Origin: Hypericum androsaemum
Lineage: Eukaryota > Streptophyta > Magnoliopsida > Malpighiales > Hypericaceae
Reading direction: 5' to 3'
NCBI GenBank assembly: GCA_963995505.1
Contig: OZ023185.1
Coordinates: 17,991,691 to 18,055,690, forward strand
Length of the DNA stretch: 64,000 nucleotides
Shown here: one piece after another, positions 36,099-53,975 of the stretch
How the letters are laid out: every line of letters starts with the position of its first letter
Position numbering within the stretch: position 1 is the first letter of the stretch
Program-made: the position numbers and the translations under genes
The notes under the pieces: model-generated
The model's database searches: none
The model's input: the letters and a program-made list of their open reading frames with translations, nothing else
Told to the model about the DNA's origin: nothing

Positions 36099-36528
36099 AC
36101 ATAGCACCAGGCCGTAAACATAATCATTGCAATAATTGCTGTCATTGTGACCATCATCATTTTAACATCCGGATCTTATTCTTACACGTAAATACGTACA
36201 ATGGAAGGAGTTATTTTAACTTAATTAAGAGGTACTAACAAATATATAGATTAATTAATAAGCATGTTGTTCTAGATAAACCAGATCTCGAGTTCGATTA
36301 TTTGGATACGTAATTGTGCTAAATACCAGTTGGAAATTTTTTACCACATTCTAAGATCCTACCTGGATCAAATCTGAATTAGTCAGACCATTGGCCAGAT
36401 ACCACACGATATGAAAAAAAAATGTAATCAAGAAATATCGATTTTGAGCTTAGACCTCGATTAGTCGGCCTACTTAGTATCATGATAAGTCGTCCAAAAA
36501 ATAACCCTTCTACACTCCAACAGTTTTC
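36099..36528. other. Upstream region of the small-protein gene
   Basis: AT-rich; no gene seen. Includes the presumed promoter of the gene at 36629. Confidence 0.5.
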
Positions 36529-36536
36529 TATATAAG
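36529..36536 (+). promoter_or_regulatory. TATA box
   Basis: TATATAAG, 93 bp before the ATG of the small basic protein gene; good match and spacing for a plant core promoter. Confidence 0.65.
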
Positions 36537-36628
36537 TATACAACAACACAACGTGACAATCTAACAATCGGAAAGATCCTCTGATTGCAAGGACTAAGAC
36601 ACCTCGTTATTAGCTGGAAAAAAACAAA

Positions 36629-36922
36629 ATGGTTAAGAAAGGTGCCTATTGCATATCGTATCTTTCGAGCTCCACGGTGCTGATCGGGTGGCGCCGCTCG
36701 ATGAAGAGGCCGAAGAAGCGGCGGGGCAGCCCGATAAGGCTGGGGAACAAGCGGCGAGGATTCTTCATTGGCTGTCGTCCGGTGATCCGGTGGGGAGTCA
36801 TGGCAGCTCCTCTTTGTATGCTAAAGAAAATGTTCATCCACATAGCACTAACTAGCCAGTTTATTGAGAATTATTGCACCTTATTGCCTCTCCTGCGCCC
36901 CCAATTATTTCCCTTGTGCTGA
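36629..36922 (+). CDS. Small basic protein of unknown function, 97 residues
   Basis: Single open frame starting in a strong context (AAAATGG) 93 bp after a clear TATA box. The first 50 residues are very basic: WRRSMKRPKKRRG, RLGNKRRGFFIG and RPVIRWGVMAAP are the notable segments. A hydrophobic, amphipathic C-terminal half follows (APLCMLKKMFIHIAL). No cleavable signal peptide is obvious. I have an impression that small plant proteins with an RLGNKRRGF-x-RPVVQWG-like core exist, but I cannot name the family or function. The GC-rich middle against AT-rich flanks supports coding selection. Alternatives: a non-coding transcript with a chance frame; the promoter and start context make that less likely. 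Confidence 0.6.
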   Translation: MVKKGAYCISYLSSSTVLIGWRRSMKRPKKRRGSPIRLGNKRRGFFIGCRPVIRWGVMAAPLCMLKKMFIHIALTSQFIENYCTLLPLLRPQLFPLC

Positions 36923-37492
36923 AAACATCCTTGTTTCGGGCCAAAGGGCCTCTAGCTCAATACACATGTCGTTGTAAATATATAAGAACTTAAGAGTTTA
37001 ACTCAGACATTGTCATGGTGTAAAATTTATCTTTCAAATAAATATCCTTGTTTCGGCCAGCTCGTTGCAATTTTTATTTTCACTAGTTTATCACCCATAA
37101 GTAATTTTCTGCTCCAACAATCATTTTCTTCATTACTTCCTTCTGCGAGTATGGACACTTCGGGGCCTTAATTGGGCAGCCGATTAAGCAAATATGTGCA
37201 ATTGTATGTATCATGTCTTTTTAAAACCACTGTATGTAATTTTTTGATGCAGTACAAAGCAAAAATTGTAAGAAACTTGCACACACATATGATGGATAAC
37301 TAGCATTAAATTAAAAATACTATGTAATTTAACCCTTTTTTTACAATAATTCATTATAACTAAATTTCATAAAAAACAAATAAATAAGCCGGCCCATTAA
37401 TAAATGTCACCGCCCGAAAGCCCACTTAGACCTTATCAGTTTTCGCCTCCTCCTCGATCGTTTGGGTGCGAAACAAGAAATAACCGCCAAAC

Positions 37493-38137
37493 ATGGCGCT
37501 AATGCTCTCTTCCCGTGCCGGAACCCTACTCCGCCCCTCCCTCCTCCCCTCCGGCCGCCGCCCCCTTGTCCGCTGCTACGCGACCGTTCCCCACATCTCC
37601 CTCCAACTCCCGACCAAACCCCAAGCCTCTACCCTGGTCTACCACGCCGCCCCCAAACCCCCGCCCTCCCCACCAATTACTAGGGCACCCGCCTTCTCCG
37701 GGCCCACCCGGACCGCCACCACTCTCTTCGCCCTCGCATTCGCCGTCTCCAGGGTACTCCACCGGGGCTTCTCCCTCCCTGTGCTCCCCCCCGCCGACAA
37801 CCTCTCCCTCAGCGCCGCCGGGACCCTCTTCTTCGCGGCGGCGAGGGGCAGTGCCGGCGCGTTTATGACTAGCCCGATGGGGGTGGTCGCGTCGGGGATT
37901 GCCAAGTGGATCGACATCTACAGCCAGGTGCTGATGATTAGGGTTTTGCTCAGTTGGTTCCCCAACATCCCGTGGGACCGACAGCCCATGACCGCGATTA
38001 GGGACCTCTGCGACCCGTACTTGAACCTGTTTAGGAACATTCTCCCCCCGGTTTTCGATACGCTCGATGTTAGCCCCATTCTGGCTTTCGCGGTGCTTGG
38101 CCTCCTGGGTATGATCCTAGCTGGCAGTGGCACATAA
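37493..38137 (+). CDS. YLMG1: YggT/YLMG1 family plastid membrane protein, single exon
   Basis: A 214-residue intronless frame. Residues 1-55 are Ser/Arg/Pro-rich and almost free of acidic residues, a chloroplast transit peptide. A hydrophobic segment lies near 80-125, and the YggT domain spans about 135-212: WIDIYSQVLMIRVLLSWFPN, then RDLCDPYLNLFRNILPP and the closing helix DVSPILAFAVLGLLGMIL. The pair RVLLSWFP and DPYLxxFR are the diagnostic segments. YLMG proteins lie in thylakoid membranes and affect nucleoid distribution and b6f assembly in plants and algae. GC content is high in the transit-peptide part. The position relative to the lipase, RABA5 and AsnRS genes matches recalled Arabidopsis order (At3g07430), although transposons now separate them by about 20 kb. 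Confidence 0.93.
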   Translation: MALMLSSRAGTLLRPSLLPSGRRPLVRCYATVPHISLQLPTKPQASTLVYHAAPKPPPSPPITRAPAFSGPTRTATTLFALAFAVSRVLHRGFSLPVLPPADNLSLSAAGTLFFAAARGSAGAFMTSPMGVVASGIAKWIDIYSQVLMIRVLLSWFPNIPWDRQPMTAIRDLCDPYLNLFRNILPPVFDTLDVSPILAFAVLGLLGMILAGSGT

Positions 38138-39464
38138 GTATGCTCTCTCGAATTAAGCTCTGATACGGATATTAGGAAACTAGTTGTTTCTATGTTTTTG
38201 TACTGTGTATTAGCTGTGTTCTAGTGAAATGATACACTGATGATCTTTGTTTAGTTCTCCGCTTTTCGCTGATTGATGTGCTCTGGTTTGCTGTTCGGTT
38301 TCCGTTGGCATTAGGTACTTTTTACTCGTTGAAGATTAACAGGGATGATTACTTTGTTCGAATCTGCATTGCTCGTGGCCTTGATCGGTCATGTTTTCAG
38401 TGCACAGGGCTGTTTGTGCAGTTTTGTGGTATTGTAGAATTGTAAGAAGTAGAGGCTTGAATACTGATTGTCGCTTTATTTCCCGACCTCTAGTATTGTG
38501 TTTCTACCACCCCTCGATTCTTGGGGGTGCGTCTCATGTCATTCTGTCGTCGTCATTAGAACTTCCATTAAGCAGTGCATCTGCACGTGTGTTCTTCGTC
38601 TGCATGTCTCTCGATTGCTCATCGAAGTATTGGTTGAATCACTTTTCCTGGAAATGTTATAGAACTGCACTGACGGAACTACTGAGTTTGGGGTGTCCTC
38701 TCTATGTACTTGCACAATTACAAGTCTTTGACATGGTCTACTGCTCGTGCCTGATTCGATCGTTTTGAACATCAGGAGAATTTTCCTTGCAGTGTCTTCT
38801 CTCAAACGAGGAAAGGGGAAGCAATAGCCCGGGATGGGTTTGCTACTCTTCGACCCGGGTTTAGTGCATCCCTCTCACTCGGAACAATCTGCCAGATCTA
38901 GCTTCCTTATATTCAGAAAGTCTTAACATGTCGTAGCTTGTAGCTCTCTTAAACAGAAACTATCTTGCTGCCTAGGACACAGTAAATCCTCCGTTTATAC
39001 ACCTTGCTAGCGGAGCGTCCAGTCATCAGATTTCCCTGATGCGAGGGTTCACATACGATGTTCCATTTTTTCGTTTTTGTGTTTTGAAATGGGATGTGTT
39101 CTATGCTTATTCTTGTACTTCCACTTCCGCCTAAGAAACTAATTAACATGACAACTGATGAGCTAGTTTTCAGAAAAAGAAAAGACAGGATGAGCTATTC
39201 TCTTCAGTTAACATGTGATCTGAAACGTTTTAGCAACGCAGCGTGTTTGTCCTAGGAAAGGCAACATTGGTCGGTTAGGGTGTATGTACATAACCAGAAC
39301 AAAACAGTCTTGCAAGGACCCGATCCTTGTCCAGGACCAGAAATGTTGCCTAGCTTCCATCACCCAAAAACATGCACAAAGAACGGCATGGGTGTTACTT
39401 GCCCATAGCTCGGCGGAAATGTGCAGCCGCAGAAGCCTACAAGTCTGTTCTCAGCAAATCCTCC
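38138..39464. other. Region between two convergent genes
   Basis: 3' flank of the YggT gene and of the HMCES gene. Moderately GC-rich and open in patches, but no frame shows a domain or conserved pattern; likely long 3' UTR and spacer. Confidence 0.5.
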
Positions 39465-41529
39465 TCACTTTTTACTGTAGAACGAGAGAAGTGTCGGCTG
39501 CTGCTTATCAGTAACAGTCTTCAAGTTCGGCTTCTTTCTTGGTGGAGTAGGACCTAGCTTTCCGACGCCATCCTTTCCTGGTTCTCCTTCGGCCGGAAGC
39601 TCTTCATGATCTCGCTTGCTCCTGAACTTGGTGTCATCCTCACTTTGCGATGTATTGCGTATCGACTCACAACCGACTATTTTGGCTTCTGAGACTTCAA
39701 CACTGTCTCTGCAGCCATATTTCTCTTCTGTGCTGTTACCTGTAGTGTGAGGGTCATCAACCGTGTTGCTTTGTTCTGGTTCTGTTTCATGTGCTTCCTT
39801 TATCTCCTTTCTAGAGAAAAACTTCGAGATGGTGCTTTTGTCATCTGTCTTCAATTGTATCTGCTCATATTGGTGGGAAAGGAAAAGTTAAAGCACATTT
39901 GACAGAAAAATGCAACGAGAAACCTTTTACAAGGAGAGGAGACGTTCATGAAATTCTCGTAAATCAAAGTTCAACAAGATGATTGGACGGTGCGAAGCAA
40001 AAGGCTAGCTCGGCCAGACCTCTTTAACGCACTCCGGGCCATCATAAGATGGCTTTCCCATTGCAGTCGTCACTGGATACCACCCCTGCAGCAGTGATTT
40101 TTGTAAGAATTAGATTTTGAAAATGACTAATACAAAAAAAAATGTTACAAGTGACATCCAACATTCTTGCTCAAAAGAAATATTACCAGATCAGATTCTT
40201 CATAAGGTTTAAGCACCGTATCCAATTTGGGAGTGGAAGAATCGTTCAGCCACATATCAACAGCTCCCTTGTCTCCCAAAATAACAGGCATCCTATCTGA
40301 GAGTCAATTGTTAATGTCAGTGCACAGCCTTTTCAACTTGAAGATACTGTCATAACAGCTTAAAGTGCCCCGATTTATAAAACATGCATACATAACAGAA
40401 CAACCATAGAAAGCAAGTGTATTTATATGAGATGGCAACACATATCTCGAAGGCAGGAGGCGAAGCACCAGAATTGTTCAGCTTTTGATCAAGTAACATG
40501 ACAATACATAGGTTCCAAAATCCAGATTCCCGACCTCGTTCCCATCCCAGGTTATCTAATATGGACCCTTGCTAACCGAAAAGGACAAAAAAGCATCGGG
40601 AATGAATGAACAAGCAATGAGAAGACTGAAAACATGGACAACTAACCGTGCAACCATTGCAAAGCTGGAGATGAGGAGGTCGTGACAATGGTGAATGTGT
40701 AAAGCGTTTCCCCTGTGACCAAACCAATTGTCAGTGGAAAGTTCAAACTCCTTGCCGTGGACACCCTCATCTACGATAACAAACAAATCGGAAAATCTAC
40801 AATCAGCACCAGTCAATCAGAACTAACCCTCAGAATTCTTCCACGAATCGTACAAAGCAGCAAAAACAAGCGGTCTACCATCCTTGAAGTGGATGTAGTA
40901 AGGCTGCTTTTTCGAACCCTCTTTCTTCCACTCATAAAACCTGGATATTAGTTACCAATCCGAGTCATCAAGTGGCCCAAGAGGAAAAATGAAAAGCACG
41001 GACGAGAACTCGTACCCTTCTACCGCGACAAGGCACCGATTCTTGGGAAGAAGACGACGGAATGACGCCTTCTCCCCCACCGACTCGGCTCGAGCATTGA
41101 ACTGCACCACCGTAATTTATCATCATTCTCTTCAACTGAAAAATAAAATTAATTAGACAAAGGAAGAAAAAGTTACCATCCTGTAGAAATCAGGTTTTTC
41201 GGTCTTTTTAGTGAAGCTGGGGATCAGCCCCCACTTCATTACGTGGACCGCGTACGGGCACCCGTCCTCCCCTCCTCCGTTCCCCGCCTCGTCGTCTCTG
41301 CGCACCACCGGACCGTTCCATCCCGGAGACACGTTGTACGCCGGCCGGTACCTAATCAAAGGAAAAACAGTTTTAGAGTTTGAAATTTATTAATCCAACG
41401 GCCGGTTGTTTCGGAGGGAAAAAAGAGAGTTGACCGGTCAATATCGATGGTCCGGGTGGGCCCGCCAGCGCGGTGGCAGGCGCGGGGGATGTCGTCCGGT
41501 CGTACGGTGCAGCGAGCTCTTCCACACAT
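39465..41529 (-). CDS. HMCES: HMCES / SRAP-domain abasic-site protein, 8 exons
   Basis: Exons in order: 41435-41529, 41177-41351, 41016-41101, 40828-40940, 40647-40712, 40187-40296, 40020-40085 and 39465-39860; phases close to 368 residues. The SRAP domain covers about 1-235. The start is fixed by MCGRARC: Cys2, freed by Met removal, forms the thiazolidine cross-link to abasic sites. Other active-site residues: N38 (YNVSPGW), E118 in the VEGFYEW block (residues 117-123), and H178 (LHDRMPVIL). The family shields abasic sites in single-stranded DNA at replication forks. The C-terminal tail is disordered and charged, with two PCNA-box-like motifs, KSTISKFF and, at the very end, QPTLLSFY (Q-x2-L-x2-F-Y). 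Transcribed away from the gene at 41869 with 339 bp between starts. Confidence 0.95.
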
Positions 41530-41868
41530 CGGGCTTCTGCTCTTATTTTACACTTTTTAGTTCTCTCTTTGGTTTTCCGGTTTCTCTGGTGGAAGGCGGG
41601 AAGTGTGAAACGGCGAGGCGCGGGGTAAGGAAGTGGCCTGGGGATGTGTTGTAAACGTGGCAACTGCCGGATCGTTGGATTCGAGCGTTCTCGAGATTGG
41701 ATGTCTCGATTGACACGTGTCAAGCATCCGCCGTCTTCTACAATACGTGCCCTTCTTTGAAATAATTAGTTTTGGATAAACCCGGGAGGGCCGAAACTCG
41801 AAACACTCTCTTAAAAACCCACGACCAGACGACCGATTGGGCAAAAACCCCTACTGTCACCCGCCCAA
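41530..41868. promoter_or_regulatory. Divergent (bidirectional) promoter region
   Basis: The 339 bp between two ATGs pointing away from each other. GC-rich, no TATA box seen in either direction; contains ACACGTGTC (41715-41723), an ACGTG-core/G-box-type palindrome. Confidence 0.6.
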
Positions 41869-43583
41869 ATGCTTCCCCGCGCGAAACAATGGCAGTCCAC
41901 CGTCGCCCGATGCATCCGCTCCTCCTCCGCCTTCCAGCTCCGCTTCCTGGGTACGGAATCCGGTCCGAACCGGCGGCAATCCAAGCCGCGGCCCTCCTTC
42001 CTGGCGAAGAACAAGGCGGATGAGAAATCGGAGTGGTGGATAGTGGACGGAGAGATGCACGAGGTCGGGGACCACGTGCCCCCACGTGAGCGCTTCGTGA
42101 TTCCGAGGGACAACATCCCCAACCGCCGCCGCAAGCAGCTGAGGGAGCAGTTCATGCGCCGCACCCGCCTCGTCCTCAAGGAATCGGTAAACGAATTTGG
42201 CATTCTTTTAGGGTTTTGTAGATGATAATGATTTGTAATTCGCGTGCAATTTGTAACGGTTAGGGTTTTTCTTTTTGAAAGGAGCACGAGCCCTGGTGCA
42301 AGAGATACATGGAGCTGTATGAGGAGCTTAGAGAGAACTGGGAGCGCCTCTACTGGGACGAGGGTTACTCGAAAAAGATCGCTCAAGATCATGCCAACTA
42401 CGAGTCTGCCGAGGACGACGATCAAGATTTTAATCCCTACAGGTGTGAATTTGCGTTGCCCTTTTTTCCGTTTCAGATATTCCGTCGAAGTATCTTATGT
42501 TTGGTCTCGATGTTCCTGATGATTTGAGTGTTTTTCTGTATTACAGGAGCAGAAGACTTGATCATGTGAAGGTACTGATTTTAATTACTAATTTCTTACG
42601 GGGCTAGCTTTTCTTTAGAAAACGAGAGTTGGTATGTCATTTTGAAAGTTATTCTGGGTTGCATATGTTAAGATTGAAATTATGAGATCAAGATGGACAT
42701 ATCTTTGTTCTTAGTTTGACATTGGTGGTTGGAATATTATCAGATGCATTTGAATTAGTTGGTAAGTTTTAAGCAGACCTGCCTCGTTAGAGTTGTCAGG
42801 GTAAAAAAAATAATGTGATGAAACTGAAATGTCATGGTTGTATCTTTTTGGCAGGATCATGATTTCGTGAGAAATAGGCAAGGAGATTCTTGGGATAATG
42901 GTAGCCAGGTTAGAGATAAATTTGAGTATGACAGAGCAAGAAGAATGAGGGACAAAGGTTGGTTAAATGTCAACATGCGATGTTCTCCTTCGTATGCTCG
43001 ACTTGAATGCTCCTTTCTCCAGAGTTTTGAAGCACAAATGCAATGCTTGCCGATGCACTTTAATACCCACTTCATATTTGAAATGGGTATCCTTTTAGCT
43101 GCCGATATTTACCCTGTGGCGAGTGAACATCCTTACTAGGCAACCATTTGCATTTTGGATGCTCGCCCAAATTTATATTTGATTTCATGATATATCCCAA
43201 TAGTGTTCCCCTTTTCCAGCCGAGCTTCAGGGTCTCTCCATTCTTTGGTTTAGTTCTTTTGTCACACCACTTGCTTAGATCAGTATACCACTATCACCGT
43301 CATCACAAGATGAAAGCTTCTATCATCGACTATTATGACATTGGATGTTGTTCGCTGATGATCAAATGTTTATATTCTCCAGTCTGGTCAAAAAAATCCC
43401 TCTTCTTTAACATGACTGTAGCGTGTGCCTCCCTGTATTCCTTGCTAACTAAGTGCCTTCTTTTGCTCATTGCTCTTCCCTGCAGCATTTGCACCCATGG
43501 ACGGACTGCCTTCTATGGACTCGTCTGATTCAAGCTCTAGGAACCAACATCCTTTTGACGCTAAACGGTACTTCGCTGATTGA
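41869..43583 (+). CDS. Plant protein of unknown function, probably organelle-targeted, 5 exons
   Basis: Exons 41869-42186, 42282-42442, 42547-42571, 42855-42957 and 43486-43583; phases close to 234 residues. The N-terminus (MLPRAKQWQSTVARCIRSSS) has Arg, Ser and Ala with no acidic residues, like a mitochondrial presequence. The core is highly charged: WWIVDGEMHEVGDHVPPRER, FVIPRDNIPNRRRKQLREQF and YEELRENWERLYWDEGYSKK, then an acidic patch ESAEDDDQD and a final NQHPFDAKRYFAD. It looks mostly helical, without membrane segments. I do not recognise a named family; a ribosome or complex-subunit role is only a guess from the charge pattern. Exon 3 is a 25-nt microexon whose splice phase is consistent. 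Shares its promoter region with HMCES. Confidence 0.85.
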
Positions 43584-44491
43584 AGTGGGTAACCCGAGAG
43601 CTGAAAAACCTTAAAGACAATGTGTTCTCATGCGAGCAAAGAAGGAGAAGTCGCAGGTTTCTGGCAAGCGAATTTGCTTCAAAGAACACAGCCCCAATGG
43701 CCTGCGGAACATCTTTTGATCTTTCGCCATTTTGGAAATTGTCTCTGGCTCCAACGACCATTAAGCTTAGCCATACATTGCTCATTGACCAAATTGCTGT
43801 AGCTTATATTATTCTGGGTTCGCTTGTGTACCAATTCGGTTGCGACATTTGGCTATTGCTCCTGATTTTGATATTTTTGTTAGCCTATGTTTTCTCAAAC
43901 TCAATTGAAGAGGAGAAGCTCGTAGAAATTGCGACAACATGATGATCATTGGAAGTTCTAGTATAAACCGAGCCATTTATCGATTTTTTTTGAAGGCGGT
44001 GGCGCGAAGTCTATATTAATATAAACAGATTATAGTACGAGAAAGAAAATACATAGACAAAAGACGAAAGCACCGAACAGAAAAAGAAAAGAAAAAGAAA
44101 ACCAAACCGAGCCATTTAAGGATCGGTCATCCATTTCTAAAGTTTTCAGTTTTGCCTCAACTGAAATTGACAGGCGACCGAAAATCTCACGAGGCGAAAT
44201 AGAAAGGCTTTGATCGAAGCTGTTAACTTAAAAAGAACGGATTCCTCAAATCCTGACCCGGTCGGGCCCCACCATTCGATGCAAAAAAGAAAGGAAAATA
44301 TTTGCCTGTAAAATTAATTGAAAGAAAAAAAATCGAAAAAATCCATTTCAATTCGGCCGGCGGCAAAAGCCCAAAACCTCCACCGTCTCCACTTCACTTC
44401 CCCTCCCTAAAGAGGAAAAACCGTCAGGCAAGTGAGAATGAGGTGAGGAAGAAGAAGGAGAAGAACGAGAGCAAGATCTAGCGAGGAAGTG
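43584..44491. other. Spacer between two same-strand genes
   Basis: Likely 3' UTR to about 43960 (an open frame here encodes a hydrophobic stretch but has no known domain), then AT-rich spacer and the AUG3 5' UTR. A-rich run with AAAGAAAAAG words near 44040-44100. Confidence 0.5.
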
Positions 44492-51224
<6,733 letters not shown>

Positions 51225-53176
51225 TCGTTCTCTTCTAAGGTATGTTGCTTCGTTACCATAAAAATTCTACCATTTGCACCTTTACGAAAAGAGTTAGTTT
51301 GAGTGAAGTGTGTAGATTAGCAAGTTTCGGGCAAGATCCGTGCCCTTTATTGTCTGATGTATAGTTTTGATACATCAAACTATCTTAAGCAATCAAATTT
51401 GTTCGTTGGTTCCCTTGGGAACTTCGTATTGCGCCAGTTTCTTTGTTGTATTTCGAACCCTTGTGAGTTAAATTGACACTTTTCCTTGCGAAATGCCTAA
51501 TATTATAACACTTCTCGATGCTCGGTAGCTGAACCTATAATTTCAAGAAACCAAGGTGCCGTAAGCCTCACCTCAAAAGAGACGCTCACGAGTCTTAAGA
51601 TATTACTTTGGGATGGGAAATAAAAGCCTGACATTCAAATTCGAGTATTGTTAGGTTCTGTTTAGGAGTAGTTTTCTCAATGATATTTTTTTAATTAGTA
51701 ATTACTCAATCCAATTTTTTCTTAAAGAAATTAAAGTCTCTTATCGCTTCAACCGACTCTCGTGGATTGCCGAAGGCAGAGTTGTTCCTTTTTCATCTTT
51801 AGATTTGCCGTCCTGACTCTCGATATTTTCACTCCCGTAACTTTATGATAGCAGTGAGAAGTCCGTACCTTCAAGTATCAACGACCATCTTTTACTTAAC
51901 AATAGCCACCAAATTGTCGGATCGATAAGAAAAAGGGTAGCGAACAAGGTAACTGTTCAAGTGCATTATCTTTCTTAGCAAAATAATTGATAACTTTGAA
52001 TAATGAAAAACCTCTCGACCTTTGTTAGCACTTTAAATCCAAAAAGCATCCGAGGTTATTAGCATTGACATCTTTAAATTGGGTCATTTTTAGGGTTTTA
52101 CGTGTAAATCAACACCAATAATGAACTTGAAAAGGTCGACGTAGACCTCATGAAAGAAAGCCACTAGTGAAAGATAGCCCCACCTCCTCCAAAAAGGAGA
52201 AGAAAACAAAGATAACCTCATGATACCAAATAAATTTGAACAACATATACCACTTAGAATAGCTTGTGGGTTTCATTTAAGATACTTTAATTCTGCGGCC
52301 ATTTGATGGTCGGTATAGAAAAAAGAGAAGCAAGTAGACATAAGTTTTGAGTATTCAAGAAAGGTCATGACGAGACGAACTGTCGTTAAGAAATTTTAAA
52401 TGAAAGTACAATTATGTATGCAACTCAGGTATCTTAATAGACTGGTAGTCTTAAACCTTGTTCTACATGATCCGATCAATATGATCAGGTATCTATGCTT
52501 ATTGTTCTACTCTAGATAAACTAACAAGGAACTAACAATAAATTTTATAAGATAACAATCTCATTAAGGACGTGCAAATATTAAGCTCATCATGCAAGTA
52601 TGGGCCAAAAAAAGTTCCTTCTCAATCATGACTCTGAATTAAATCGAGTAATCGTGGAACATGATGGACGAACGGCTCGATGTAAGTAATCATTTTTAAC
52701 ATTAGAGTTCCGATTTGGCTTTTGGGTTAAATGCACTTATGAGCTTCGATTGAAGGAAACAACAATCGCACAGGGAGTCATTAATCGCGGAAGACTTTTA
52801 TGTACTAGATTTTTTAATATAAAAAATAGACTTAAGGACCTAAGAAATAAAAAAATTTCAAACTTTGAGAAGAAAATAAAATGGTTAAATCCTAAAATAA
52901 CCAAATCTTGGGAAAAAAAATTCCAACCCAAAAAAGGGTTCCATCACTTTTTCATTTATTAACCTCTCGAGGAAGCTGTCAAAAACTTATTCGGATCAAA
53001 TTGAAATGAATCAGGTATTCCAAAAAAATTGAAATGAATCAGTATTCCAAAGAAATTGAAGCTAATTCTTGGTCAACGGTGACTCGAATTCCTAGAAAAA
53101 TCACCACAAATTTTTGGAATTTTCCGTCACCTCAGATTTCATATACCAAAACGATCTCTATTAATGTTTTGAAAAT
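51225..53176. other. 3' flank of AUG3 and intergenic DNA
   Basis: AT-rich; no gene, repeat ends or RNA recognised. Short near-duplicate GAAATGAATCAG(G)TATTCCAAA at 53003 and 53032. Confidence 0.5.
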
Positions 53177-53680
53177 AAAAAGTTTTTATACATAAAAGAC
53201 AGTTATATACAAAAGACGAAAAATAACATCATCTCGCTTATTTTATTTGGATTTTTTACCAGATCAAACCGGGTTAGATAGAAGTCTAGCGTTAATATTT
53301 CCACCAAAACAAGACTTCTCAGTTTTCCTGCCCATATTTTTTTTCTAAATTTTGGCCTCCAAAATTTGAAAGTTTTCCAAGCATTAAAATGGCCATATAT
53401 TATCACGTGACCTCACAAATGTCACAATCTGCCGGTCAATTTCAGTCACAAGACACGGTAACGACAAAATGACCAACATAGCCATCATTGAACAATTAAA
53501 TTTTAATTGGATTTTTTCTAGGGATGGGACGAACATTGATAATGGTGTGTGATGGTGAATTGGTGATATCCTGGGTAAAAGTAAAAGAGAGAGCAACAAG
53601 AAATGGAAATAATACTTGTGTGCCTTTTTTTTCCTTAAAATCTTTTTCACTAGGAAGGAAATACACATACCCCACAAGAA
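53177..53680. repeat. Dispersed duplicate, copy A
   Basis: About 500 bp closely similar to 61038-61505, in the same orientation. Shared phrases include ATAACATCATCTC, CCACCAAAACAAGACTTCT, AATCTGCCGGTCAATTTC and GGAAATAATACTTGTGTGCC. Copies differ by many substitutions and small indels. Confidence 0.9.
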
Positions 53681-53975
53681 CCACAAAATGATGAAAGGAG
53701 GGAGAAATACGGCCCTTTCTAAATAAAGCACTCATTCCACTTATAATAACGCAACTTAATTAATTAATTAGTACATGAAATTCCTTAAAAAGTATATATG
53801 CTTCTGATTCCATTTTTATACACACGATCGCTTCCGAGGCTGGCTCATCAGGTAAAGCAAACGGGCATCAAGCAAGTTGAAAAGAAGCCCATTCCTCTCT
53901 TCTCCTGTTAGTACACACAAAAAAAGAAAATGACCAAACATAATCAGGATCTTATAAATAAAAACACAATTCTCG

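Noticed and set aside
38391..38768. 125-codon Cys/Leu-rich frame after the YggT gene
   Set aside because: No domain, irregular composition; probably UTR or spacer.
43580..43942. 120-codon frame with a hydrophobic stretch after the 234-residue gene
   Set aside because: Starts inside the stop codon region of the upstream gene, no domain or own promoter; more likely 3' UTR.
44489..44491. GTG upstream of the AUG3 ATG as a start
   Set aside because: Plant nuclear genes start at ATG; the ATG at 44492 gives the conserved N-terminus.
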